From Sabellastarte sp. h YS-2021 (lineage: Eukaryota > Annelida > Polychaeta > Sabellida > Sabellidae), in NCBI GenBank assembly GCA_964017235.1, contig OZ024933.1, positions 64,214,255-64,278,254 of the forward strand: a DNA stretch of 64,000 bases. The letters run 5' to 3'. A model generated the notes under the pieces. It was not told the DNA's origin. It did not search any database and was given only the letters and a program-made list of their open reading frames with translations. Position 1 is the stretch's first letter. The number at the start of each line of letters is the position of its first letter. Below, one piece after another: positions 1-11,760 of this stretch. The position numbers and the translations under genes are program-made.

Positions 1-3000
1 GTTATCAGTAATTACACTGGGAAAGTCCTTGTTTCATAGCTGCAATGCAATGGATCACTTTGGGGCATTTTCCTTGCTCCAGAAACTGCATTGCTGACTA
101 AGCTTATTTGCAGAGGCACTAGACTTTTCGAGTATGTACATCAGGCTTTGATTTATCATTCATCTAATTATTCTGCAGCATATATTGTCAAAATGTCTAT
201 GATTTGTTCTTGGAAAAATTAACTTGCTCACCTTTTCAAATGCTTCAAGTAGGGCTGTTAAAGAGTACTCGAGTACTCGTTAAAGATTAGATTACTAAAT
301 TATTTGGAGTACAAAATGAACAAAAGAGTACTCTTTTACACTCAAATAGTGCCCTTTTATAAACCATTCTTGATAAAAGTGACATAAACTGGGTAAATTT
401 CTGTTAATTTTTAGGGGAAATTGGTACATTTTGTTGTATTTATCACTAAAAAGAGTACTCGTTTTAGAGTAGAGTAATGGTGAGAGAGTACTCGAGTACA
501 AAATTTGCTACTCGTGGCAGCCCTAGCTTCAAGCTTTTATTTTTCCAAGGCATCTCTTGGTTTGTGTGCTCATCAGGAAGATTTAGGCTAGAACAATATC
601 AGATCTTTTCAGATGAATTTGATGATTTTGATTGGAATAACACCCCTTGATAAATCAGAGAAGGACATTTTTCATGTCAGAGAACTCCATTTATATAAAA
701 TATGGATTGATTGTTTTGAGAAGAAAAAAAACACATTCAAGGTCTGGGTGACAATGTCTTGAATCTTTTGATGATGTATAAATTACAGCGGTCTTCTGGT
801 TATTGACAGCATTTATTTGAACACAACTACTTAGGAAATTAGACCACATGTCAATTTGTTCTTGTATATAAAAGTACAGTTGATAGGCCTCTTGAAAGCT
901 TTCTGAATAATCTGAGGTAAAAATGCCTTGCATTTATATTTGAACAGCTTGACCTTGGACATTGTAGGCTGAGTCTTCAACTCTACAATAAACATCACTA
1001 TATCTATAACATAGTCTTACTGGCGGCCCTGTTTAAGTTGTGTATTTGAAGACGTATTGATATTCCAGCTCGTTTTCCATGTAGTTGATTCAAATTAGAT
1101 TTGGCACAAAATGAGACTGTGTTGCAGGCTTGCAGCATATAGAATTTGGGCCACATCACATGATTATCAATCAGAGAATGTATTTTTGTTGTACAGAAAT
1201 TGATCAAGTGTTTGGTTCCTGTGGTTAAGATATGTTAATATAGGTTTCTTTGGAAACTGTTTTAATACTGTATCACTATACTTTGAAAGGACCGCCTTGC
1301 AAATTATTTTTGTATATCCCCTCTTTGTGAAACAAAACTTCACCGATAAAAGAACGTCTAAGCCTGGCTTGGATGTCAGTTTCTCTCCTCATTCACATTA
1401 ATGCATCAGGCTGGCTGAAATGTCCAATTGGTACAATGTGCCAGAAAGCTTCCTGTGGCAAGAAGTCTTGGCTTAATTAATCATATATATACTCCAATCT
1501 AGGCTGGAAATTCATGAAAATTTCCCAAGGATGATGAAAACACAGTCCCTGTAGTATGAGTCAAGGACTTCCTATTAGATGTTCTTGTTCCAACAGGACT
1601 TTACTGCACTGTGCTTGCTGATAGAAAGTCACCAGCTTATGATACTTTATTATCTGAACTTCCTAAATCCAAACGTATGATTTCAAGAGTATAGTTATAC
1701 TAAAAATTTATGTTTTATGTTAGAAGTATTTCTTCTTTTTTTAAGAGCAAAATGCAAACTCAGCCTGTTCAGATAATAGAGGGTGTTCTATATTTTGCTG
1801 ATATTCCCGTCAGTCAAATTATTTTCTAATCATATTTATGTGATAATTTTTCAATATTTGGAAAGTATTGTAGTGAAAATTACTAGTAAAGCAGATGGTT
1901 ATAATATAACCTGAGAATACCTTGAAAGATAATGTTTATTATATGCAACTATATATATTTTTATATGTGTGTTCTGCAAAAATAAAGCCACGAAAGATTT
2001 CATTTCACTAATGACCAACATAGCATTGTCAGATTGAACTTCATCAGTAAATTGCATAACTAAAGGGAGGTTAATATACCTATTAGTATATATCTCTTTA
2101 CATAAATCAATGAGAAAACTGGGAAAATCCTCTGAACCATTAATACAAAATCTCATGTGACATATTTTTCCTCTCTCAGGGGTTTGTAGTGTTTCACTAA
2201 ACTTGAACAGGCACACCCAGCGGGTTGGCCAGTGTTATATCAATAACATTAAAATAGTATTGGATTCTCAGCAGCATTTCACAGCAAGTGAAAAGCCAGA
2301 TTTGCCAGTAATCCATAATCTGGCCCCTATAATTTCAGCAAGGGTGGTGCCACTACTTTGAAGCAACCTTGCTGAGTGTCTAGCATTAATTAAGCCCTCT
2401 CACACAGTTTAGTACTCAGAATCTCTCATGGAGGCCCCCATAAGTGTTTTTTTTTGTTTTGTTTGAGTACTATTTTAGCTGGACTTGATTGCAGAAATAA
2501 GCTTTGACATAACAGCTTGCCTTTGATATACAAGTACAGATGGAAATATGCACAAAAGCTTGATTTCAAAGCCATACTAATAATACCTTAGTCAACAATA
2601 CATAATCAGCAAGCAAGTTATTAGCAAATTGATACAACTAGGACGGTAGGACCCCGCAGTGACCTGTATTTTTTAAACCTTGGACATGTGTACTAGGTAG
2701 TCCAATTAATTGCATTCATCATTGCAAATTGCAATACATGTACAGTAATCTAAAACGTAACTTTGAGTAATCATTCATGTTTTGAGCAATATGTTTAATT
2801 TCGGGGGTGTTTAAATTTCAATTGTGTGATTATTAAATTTTGAAAATCATCATTCTAAATGTGTATAGAATAGAGAACTCTTCCATTTGTGTGAGTCTGG
2901 TTAATGACAAGTTTAAGATTTGAAGTAATATGAAAATCCACAAGTCAGGGTATAGTTTACGCTGAGGTTTAAGCTATGTTCCTCATGCACAAGATATTTT

Positions 3001-4629
3001 TCTGATAGCTTCCCGATTGGCATTGGCTTTGCCTCAAAAAATCTTCCGAAAGGTATCTGATAGTTTCCCCGATCCATCCGATTGGTTTATGATGGACTTA
3101 ATATGAAACAGATAGGTTTATGATTGCTATAAGATGGAAAAGATTGCTGTACAAGTGTCAGGTAGATTCAGGATGACTGTAAGATTAAAAAGATGACAAT
3201 ACACTGAATTTATGATGTCTTAAATCTGATAAGAATCAGGAAACGTTGGGGATAATATCAAGGCAGTCAGAAATTCTCGTAAACTGTTACTGATGGACTC
3301 CCAAGTGCTTTACTCATGAACCTATCGGGAAGTATTATATTTTCCATACAGGATCTCTGTACGATTGCTTTAAAAATTAAGCAAAGACATATAAAGCATT
3401 TTAACATCATATGTACAGAGATTTCAAAGAGATTTTGTGAAATAATGTTAGATATAATGCTGGCTTCCCTTAAATTCCCAATATTTTGTTTGTCCATGAT
3501 ATAATGGTTTTGAATTTGTCATGACAACATCTCTACTTTAGCTAGTGACCTCATAATATTCTGTAGTGACATCAATAAGTTCCTGTCCTGATATGACCTT
3601 AGCAAAGTATAACCCTAACTTTTATCTAGAAGAATGAAAGTTTATACAGATTTCTGAGCAAGTAGAAGCAATTTGGCAATAGAAGGAATATTAAAAAGTT
3701 CTTGTTAATTCTTGTACCAGATGCGTATGTACATCAAGATTCAAGATTGCATGTCGTGTCAAACACTAGGTTTCATGATCAAGATTATTTTGCTTTTCAT
3801 GATATGTAGTTTTAATCACAAATTCACAATGTCATTTATCCTGGGCTCCATGTATTTGTCTCTGCAGGCTAGTTAGTGTTTTGTAAAGCAAGCAGGATTT
3901 AAGGATAAATGTCCAGGTTTTCCAGCATTTTTACCCCAAAAGCTGCCAAATCTTGGCATCACAGACACAGCCCATACCCATCGCTTACAGCATGACTTGT
4001 ATAAAGCTTTGTGGCAAGCCTTAAGCTCAATAGCTTTCCCCTGCTTGCCCTGCTTGATTAGGGATAATTTTCCTCCAATGATTGACATGTAAACAATTAT
4101 GATTTGTCAATGAATGGAGCATATTGTGATTAGAAAAAAATCTGTGCAATTAAGAAAAACGACAGAGGCCATTGCATCATTACTGGGGTATTGAGGTCCA
4201 TTGATGTGGCAAAATGTGCCACATGGAATTGTTGGAGGGGACGAGGGGGGGAAGGAGGTGTTCCAATGATCAGAGACAGATCAATAGAGATTATATTCTT
4301 TGCCATGTGTGTAGATCCTTAAAAATTGATATTATTGTGATTATACTTCTAAGCCATAATACCTCTACATCTGCTTTCACCCTTTTGTCAATATTTTGAA
4401 TAGAATGCCAATATTCCGTGACCCCCTGTTAAGTGGGGATCAATTTGTTAATGACATCACGTATGTAATTACAGTTTTAACTTCTTGACAGGGGTGAAAC
4501 TTTAAAACAACAAAAATAAATAAATAAATGAACACACTGTATTGTATACTTATTTATAGGATGTACAAATTTTACTTTGCCTATCTTTGATAAACTTGGT
4601 AATGAATGTATTTGCATTTTGTTTTCCAG
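1..4629 (+). other. Intron upstream of first visible Musashi exon
   Basis: This stretch carries no recognisable exon. I looked for RRM1 coding motifs (GKMFIGGLSW-like, RGFGFVTF-like) and saw none, so it is inferred to be intronic. The only structured piece is a 276-bp hAT-like element at 250-525. The rest (526-4629) is AT-rich unique-looking sequence with short poly-T and poly-A runs. The short open frames on both strands have no recognisable domains. Confidence 0.7.
250..525. mobile_element. hAT-like MITE, 276 bp, perfect 8-bp TSD
   Basis: Starts TAGGGCTG and ends CAGCCCTA, which are inverted. It is flanked on both sides by GCTTCAAG (242-249 and 526-533), a perfect 8-bp target duplication as made by hAT transposases. 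The interior repeats GAGTACTCGAGTACTCG-type palindromes near both ends and has no coding capacity. The intact duplication suggests a fairly recent insertion. Confidence 0.9.
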
Positions 4630-4680
4630 ATTGACCCCAAACCAGCATTCCCAAGAAAACCCAATACAAGTCAGCCCAAA
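4630..4680 (+). CDS. msi: Musashi exon (inter-RRM linker), partial gene
   Basis: Internal exon of a Musashi-family RNA-binding protein, a regulator that binds UAG-containing mRNA 3' UTRs and controls translation in neural and stem cells. The 51 bases read as 17 codons with no stop, beginning IDPKPAFPRKPN and ending QPK. This matches the conserved linker between RRM1 and RRM2 in Musashi proteins, where IDPK.AFPR is highly characteristic. It is preceded by a pyrimidine-rich acceptor (gttttccag) and followed by a good donor (gtgagtg). Both boundaries are phase 0, as expected for a junction just after the ...HELDGKK segment of RRM1. That preceding exon is not visible in the 4.6 kb to the left. 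In the known family the next exon starts at the beginning of RRM2, which is what is found at 31723. Identification is from recognised motifs and splice sites, not a database search. Confidence 0.9.
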
Positions 4681-6534
4681 GTGAGTGTTTATTGTTATAT
4701 TTTGTATTGTTGTACCAAATTTCAAACTAACATTGTAGTCATGATACTGTGGGTAAACTATAAATAGAGCCACAAGACAAAACTTCAATGTGCAAGAAGC
4801 ATGGCATTAATGGAGGGGAAGTAATACATGTATATATCCTACTTATAATTCCATTGCAGAGCATTTCCAATGAGTATCCAGATTGAAATGCAATTTTATA
4901 TATCCAACTGCAATTTTTGCTTCATGTGGATGTCTTGCTTTATGTCATAAATTACAGCATTTTGACTGCTGGCTAAACCTCAGTCCCTCCAAAAGTTTTG
5001 TGTTAGAAGGTGCATGATGGTTATTAGACTTTTTACTGAAGAATATTGACATCAAGTATGCACTTAAAATCTCTGAGCTTGCACATTGCGATATGACCTC
5101 TGCAATTTGGTAAAATGACTTTAATCCCAAACCAACAAACTATGGGATTTACAGGAAAACAAAATCAAAGTGTCTGATACTGAATTTGAAATATGAGAAA
5201 ATGTTCAATATTATAATATAGCATACTGTGTAATAAATGATTTGTTTCTAGTTGTAAACAGCCTCCAATCAGTCTTAAACTGTTTTGAATATTGTTCAGA
5301 TTCTACTCTTCCAACAAAAACACAAATGTATTCTTGTATAGTAGTACATTGTACCCCAAAAGTACACAGCACATTGAACAGGATATACTTTTTTACCAAT
5401 GAGTATATATAATCTGGCATATTTGTATAAATTCTCCAGTCTCCACCTATTTCTTTGTAGAAAGGTCTATTTTTTTGTGGAAATACACTCCTTAAAAAAA
5501 GACAAATTTCTTGTTAGCTCTGTGGTTTAGAAAAATAAGCCCCCCTTGTTCCTCAACATGGCAGTAATCTTGCTTCTGATCATATTACCCCACTAACAAC
5601 AATAGCATCTCTTCTCTTTAAGGCCAACCCTTTGGAGCGATTTCCTTTACAATGGCCACAGTGTGAGACAAATTCAAAATGACATTGAAAAAAGGTGCCC
5701 CCTGTGGGCTGGCGGCTGATTGAACAGAGAGTGTACACATAATATATACTTGTGCAGATGAAAGCAATGAATAAGGCAAAAAACCTGGTTTGTCTGTCTA
5801 TATTAAGCATGTATACTTGAGCCTTGTGTATAGATAAATTAAAAAGTTTTCATTGTAAAATTCACATTTTGAAAGGACTTATTTCAAATCTGTAAATACT
5901 TCATGTCATTCTGTGGGGTCTACAGTTTCACGTCACCCCTCCTTAATAAAAGTTTTGGACTTGTAGCTTACACACTGCCTCTTGTGCATTAGTTCCAAAG
6001 CCTAACTTGAGATCAGGCATCCCTTTGAATATATAATATAGTAAAAAGAACATTAGACTTATGATAATTTCTCTACCCCTTGCGTTTTATTGTGCCTTAC
6101 AGTTTGATACACATCAAAATTAAGCGCTTTAACAATTAATTTATTTGAAGTTGGCTGATATTTTGAAATTGTACAGTAGTCGGAACAAGATGGACCAATC
6201 CAGAGGATATACCGATATATCAGTACATATATAATTTTTATGTTTTTATGTATGCAAGATCAATTCCTGGCTTTTTGAACCCAAATTTTAATGTATAAAT
6301 CCTAATGTTGTTCGTTAAACTGGTTCTTGTAACTTTTGTCTGAATAATTTATACTCTTGAATCTGAGTCTCAATATTAATAACCACACTGACTGATCTGT
6401 GACACTATCATCTGGGACACATTTCCCATTGTTAACATAATATATTCAAACTCTTGTAATCTTATCAAAGTTATGATGACGCTTCTTAATTTTTTATGTC
6501 AGCTGACTTGTCAGCTGATATTATGGCATCACTC

Positions 6535-7555
6535 TACGGTGTGGACATACGCGTGAGCGACTTCTCGTCCGAAACTACAAGGCCCAGAGACATGCATATT
6601 TTTTTAAAAGATAGCTTATCTACCTAGCATGAAAAATGTTCAAGGCATGCAGATCTGTTTGTTCGTGTCTTTGCTAGAGCCATTATAAGTGAGGTACCCC
6701 CCCCCCCCCCCCCACCCTAAATATGAAAATTTTAACACTTTATCACAATTTTCTCAGTGACTATTGCAGGGATTTCTCTAATATCTTGCACATATGTACT
6801 AGGTCACAAGTAGATTCCCTTGTGTGAGAGTGAGACCTGGATCTTTCTTAATTATTTCGCCTCAGTTTCCTCGCTGCTGCCGCCGCATTATGGTCTCCCT
6901 TGAATATCTCCCTTATTATTAGAAGGTTTCAAACCATATATGGCAGTTATATACCTTAGGCGTGGGAAAATTTTTCTGCATGCTTAAATTTGACCTTTAT
7001 GAAGGTCACATGATCAAAAACAATTTTTTTGAAGTACATCCCCCCCCGTCATCGCAGTTCAGGAAAAACTACTTGCTACACAGCCTTATAATTTGACACA
7101 CCAGTTCATACTATCGAAAACGCGAGCTGATTTGATTTTGGGAGCAATCCCTTGAAAAATGTCTCATTTATGAGTGATTTCCTGACATCTTCCAATCTGA
7201 AAGCCTTGAATTTAGGTCAGCCCCCCTATTATCTTCTTAAGTATTGCATTTAGAGCCATAAAATGTACTGGGAGTAATAGGAAACCATAATTTGGAGAGT
7301 GTAAATAGCCGGTCAGTTTTGCCCCACGGCACCCCCTTATGGGTCAAACTGGGGTCATAAAATAGCTGATTTTGAGTTTTTGCCTTATATCTCCTTTATT
7401 GTTGCTTTTATAGCTTCAGAATGTATTAAGAGGTATTGGGAAAGCATACGGCGCAGCTTTGTGCATTCTTAGCTATACAGCATGCTTTTTAAAACCACAA
7501 AGCATTTTAAACTTTCAGGGATGCTTCGCTTTTGTTAGCAAAAGCATTCCTCTAG
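6535..7555 (+). mobile_element. Helitron-like element, 3' terminus clear, 5' end uncertain
   Basis: The 3' end has the Helitron hallmarks. A hairpin (GCTTTTG, loop TTAG, CAAAAGC; 7528-7545) lies six bases before CTAG at 7552-7555, and the next host base is T. The left part contains CGTGAGCGACTTCTC and AACTACAAGGCCCAGAGAC (about 6550-6593), which I associate with molluscan repeat heads. A C17 tract and degenerate monomers follow. The start is placed by that motif only and may be wrong by a hundred bases or more. No Rep/helicase coding is present, so it would be non-autonomous. Confidence 0.6.
6697..6713. repeat. C17 homopolymer
   Basis: Seventeen consecutive C within the Helitron-like element. 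It may form i-motif or G-quadruplex structure on the other strand. The exact length is unreliable in assemblies. Confidence 0.9.
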
Positions 7556-7599
7556 TTTTTTATGAATTTTTAATACATTAAAATTGATGAAATCATGCA

Positions 7600-8060
7600 C
7601 TAAATCAATTATAACTTGAAAAGTATTGCATTTAGAGCATTTTGTTAAAATATGTTATTCAGCTACTTTTTCCGTAGCTACAACATGGTGAGTAACTTGG
7701 GTGTCTATCTCAATAGCTAAGTGAGTAATACCTACTTTTGGAGTTTTCAGTAACTTCCATCATGAGTAAAATCACTTGCAACTTGAAAAGTATTGCATTT
7801 AGAGAATTTTGTGTAAATATGTTATTCAGCTACTTTTGGGTCAGCTATAACATAGTAAAATTTCAGACCTGTAGCTCATAGCAGAGCTGAGTAGCTGAAT
7901 AACATATTTTAACAAAAGCTACTTTTAGGTTATCACTGGTGAGTAAATCACTTATAACTTGAAAAGTTTTGCATTTAGGTTATTTAGTTTCAGTATGTTA
8001 TTCACCTATTTTAGGGTCAGCTATAACATAGTAACATTAAAACTATTGCATTTGCAATAT
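7600..8060. repeat. Imperfect tandem repeat, ~170 bp period, with 27-bp inverted repeat
   Basis: The phrase AACTTGAAAAGTATTGCATT recurs near 7614, 7780 and 7955 with slight changes, each time followed by ATGTTATTCAGCTACTTTT-like sequence. This gives roughly two and a half units of 166-175 bp. A further decayed phrase occurs near 8040 and an isolated one near 7230. Within the array, 7640-7666 and 7891-7917 are perfect reverse complements over 27 bases, so one unit segment is inverted relative to the others. It lies immediately downstream of the Helitron-like 3' end. Confidence 0.75.
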
Positions 8061-10075
8061 TTTCTTTAAATATGTTTTTAACTTACTTTTTACACCTTAA
8101 CAGTTACCTTCTTACTTTGCTTCTGAACACCATTGCCAGGGCACAACTTTTGTGTCCTTTTCTTCTGTCACTTCTACCCTGAAACTCAAAACACACAGCT
8201 GACACAGAGTCTGTTCACGGGCACTGATTGCTTGTTTATTAATTAGGTTGAAATAACATTTGCGTTTATGCTATTGTATCATAAACATGTATCACAAACA
8301 ATTGTTGCATCTTCAAATCCGTGTGAAATGTATATTATACCTTTGCATGCATTACTCGGTCCTAATAGTAATAGATTATATAATTTAGAGGTTTACCACC
8401 AGGTTTTTAAGTACTACTGATTTGTTATTCATTCACATGCCTTATTGTATGAAAGACGTGATTGAAGTCTTGAAGCTATGCAGGGCCTCTATTGAAGTTT
8501 AATAATATATCCTTCTCTCCTGTTGTTCTCCAATGTTGTTTTCTGTGACATGTTAATAGCTCATCAGATTCATTGACTTAGATTTCTGATAATGACAGCC
8601 TCTCACTTCTAGCCTGGCAACAGATTCAGATGTTTTCCCACATATTTGATTTATAACATGTTCAAACCTTTTACAAATGTAAAAGTGAACAATGTTCACA
8701 GTGAAACAATGTATTCATGTGCAGTATACGTTGTATAAGTGGAGTTTGACTTCCACAAGTGGTAATGCTGAGGACCTGTCCCAATATGACGCTGGACTAC
8801 TACAGAGAGGGAATGTAAAGCACCGAGTTTGACTTTTTATCCATATGAGTGGAACCAATATCCATTGAATGACAGTACAGAGATAAACTTATTCTGAAGC
8901 TACAGCACCAGAAAATATTGCAATATTTGGAAGGTATTAGATGAATTTAGCCATAATTAGATCCAAACTATTAAAGAATTATGTGGCTTATTGAGGATTT
9001 ACTGCACTTTTAAACTTTGGCTTACTTCAAACTTTTTTCCACAGATGTGAGAAATGCGGATGATTTGCTTAAGTATCATCAGAAGTATTAAAATGATGTG
9101 AAAACCCACCACTCATATGAATTGTCTTTTCATAGATCGTTTGGGACGACTTCAGTGGCCTGGATGATCAGCAAGTTTGGCATCTCATCACAGCCTTTCA
9201 CCTCTGTATGGCTTCAGCCCCCACAAGTGACAATGCTGAGGGCCTGTCCCAATATGACCCTGACTTTTAAACAGAAAAGTAAAACCCCAATGTTAACTTT
9301 TTGAATATAGTTGAGCTGAAAGCAAGGCCAGGTGCATGGTACTGCATACATCATTTTGGAACCAACCAGGGCTTTTTCAACCGGAGCTTTTTAAAATAAG
9401 CACTGACATGCGTGTCTGATTAGCACCTCCAATTTTTGTCATATTTTTCTTTTTGAGGAAAGAAGGACATTTTTGGCCAAGAGCCTGATTCTGAATGGGA
9501 GATAAATGTATGGATGGAAGTCTAGTTTTTGCCAGGATCAGAGATGTAATGATTTTTAAATGGTGCCCCTTGTTGAAGAGATTAAATGTCAACCTCCAAA
9601 AGAATTTAATTTTAAAAACTTATCTTTGGTCTTTTGTCATAAATAAAAAGTTATTCTTGATCGTAGAATATTCGTAAGATATGATTTGGAGTATTTGACA
9701 CTTAAATGCTTTCCCCAATAACTTAGTAACTAAATAAGCTCTTACTGAATAACATTCCTTCTTTATCTGTGCTTTTGTGCTGGTGTACAAAAGTCTGGCA
9801 AGACTTGTCCTCAAGGGTACATTGATGATCAATATGAATGGGTAATGATAATTGTCACCTGCAGTAATCAAGGTACTTCTGACAGTGTCATCTAGTTATC
9901 TGGAGATTGGAGGGACTCAATTAGTGTATATTTAGTTTCAGTTTAATCCCAACCTATGTGTCCTGATCGTAACAATTGGACCGACCCTTCCTCTTTCGTA
10001 GACATGGGATCAAATACTTTCAAAAGTAAAACCTTTCAATTTTTCAAATATAGATGCAAATACTTCTATTTTTAT

Positions 10076-10577
10076 GAGGGATGGGACGGTAGTTCCGGTA
10101 TTTCGGTATCGAGACCATTTTACTGAAATACCGTGATGAGATTTTACAACCGCCACTTTGCTTGTCAGCACATATAATGGAAGGAAGAGTTAAAATATTA
10201 GAAACATACCCGAAATCTGAAGAAATTATAAGGTTTCATCCCCAATTTACATGCATTTGCAGACTTTATATAGTAATAGCGATTACGTTGAGTAGTACCA
10301 TGTTTTGGTTACAACAATTTATAACCTCAATCTTGCTTGTCAGCCCATATAATTGAAGAAAAACTTAAAATCTAGGGAACAAACAAGAAATCTGAAGATA
10401 TTTTAAGTTTTTATCTCATATTTTGTGCATTTAGCCACTTTTATTGCGATGTCGTGAAGAGGAAAGAGGAAACGTCCATGTTTGTTTTGGGTGTACTAAA
10501 ACATGGAATTCCGGAATCGGTACGGTTTTGCATTGGCGACCTACCAATGTACATATTTTTATATCGTCCCATCCCTA
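10076..10577. mobile_element. hAT-like MITE, 502 bp, perfect 8-bp TSD
   Basis: The ends are GAGGGATGGGACGGTA and a terminal CGTCCCATCCCTA, inverted with one mismatch at the first base. ATTTTTAT duplicates at 10068-10075 and 10578-10585. It is the same family as 39981-40468 (shared interior phrases such as ATGGAAGGAAGAGTTAAAAT and CATGTTTGTTTTGGGTGTAC, here in the opposite orientation). It has no protein-coding content. Confidence 0.9.
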
Positions 10578-10983
10578 ATTTTTATCAAATGCAAATGTAA
10601 TATTTCAACTACTTTTTCTAATACTTTAAATAGTGGGTATGTCGTTTATTGATACTAGCAATATTTATTATTTTGGGACAGGGTTGCTGCTATATATCTG
10701 AAAATAATGTCTATTGCCATATTAAGTAGAACTGTAAACTTGCACTGCAAATGTTTAAAATAAAGTCTAAATCTGAAGAAACTGACACTTTTATCTCACT
10801 TTTTTTCCATTTTTGATGAAAACTGTCATATTTCGATTTGGTAAAGTTCACTTCCTGTTAGTGGTTAGGGATATGCTAGAACAAAAAACGTTTTTGGTAA
10901 CCTGGATTAAGACTATTTGGGAGAAAATGGCAGCCTTCCGATATCGACCGATATTGAGATATTTTTGCATTCAGTATTGATAC

Positions 10984-11760
10984 TAAGGCTGTGTGATAGG
11001 TTACCCGGTTACCTGAAACTGGTCCAAATTCTTTGGGAAACAGAGTACAAACTGGCGAAGGGGGTAACCGAATAAATATTAAATATAGCGTAAATCAATG
11101 AAATACTTTTATAAACCTTAGTATTCTGTCAGATTTCTTCAACTAACATTAGTTTTTGCATATAATTTTCCTTATTTATACTGATATTTAACATTATTTT
11201 TCGTAACGGTTTGTTTACATCATCCGCCATGTTTGCTTCTCTGCTACTACCACTGGGTGACAACTAGTGCTGGGACGAGTTGACGGAAACTCGAGTTACA
11301 ACTCGATGGGCGATAATTGGGGTGACATCGATCTGCGCAAGTGAAACTCGAGTTTTTGAAAACGTCAATATTTTCACCATCTAAGGCTGACACTTCACCA
11401 AAATAATGGAAATATCTGAAATTTTCAAAAATATATTGCTTTTTAGTTTATTCTAGCTTAAATCAATGAAGATTTAACTTAAGTTATATCGCGAAAGCCC
11501 ATTTCCAGGTAAAAGTTTTGCCTCATGTACGGTTATGTAAAATATTTTCGCCATATTAATGGCTAACAAACGAAATACTTTATACCGAAAATTACTCGAG
11601 TTTAACTCGAGTTCAACTCGCTTCTAACATGTGATGCTCGATCTGCCATTTACGCTGGCGATCCCACCACTAGTGACAACTAAACACGGTTACCCGAATT
11701 CGGATTGGTTCTTTCGAGGCGAATACCCGGTGATGTTTTTCTGATGAAGTCACAGCCTTA
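10984..11760. mobile_element. hAT-like MITE (TAAGGCTGTG ends), middle layer of a nest
   Basis: The ends are TAAGGCTGTGTGATAGG and a terminal GTCACAGCCTTA. The flanks ATTGATAC (10976-10983) and ATCGATAC (11761-11768) match at 7 of 8 bases. The interior (GGTTACCCGGTTACC, AGCGTAAATCAATGAAA, CATCCGCCATGTTTGC) matches the copy spanning 15431-16690. It is interrupted by the 408-bp element at 11265-11672. Confidence 0.85.
11265..11672. mobile_element. hAT-like MITE, 408 bp, innermost of a triple nest
   Basis: Starts TAGTGCTGGGACGAGTTGAC and ends GCGATCCCACCACTA. GTGACAAC is duplicated exactly at 11257-11264 and 11673-11680. The uninterrupted relative at 16600-16620 (CTAGGTGACAACTAAAAC) shows the empty target site. 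A closely similar copy of this family is at 58401-58798, and a diverged one at 48802-49220. Confidence 0.95.
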
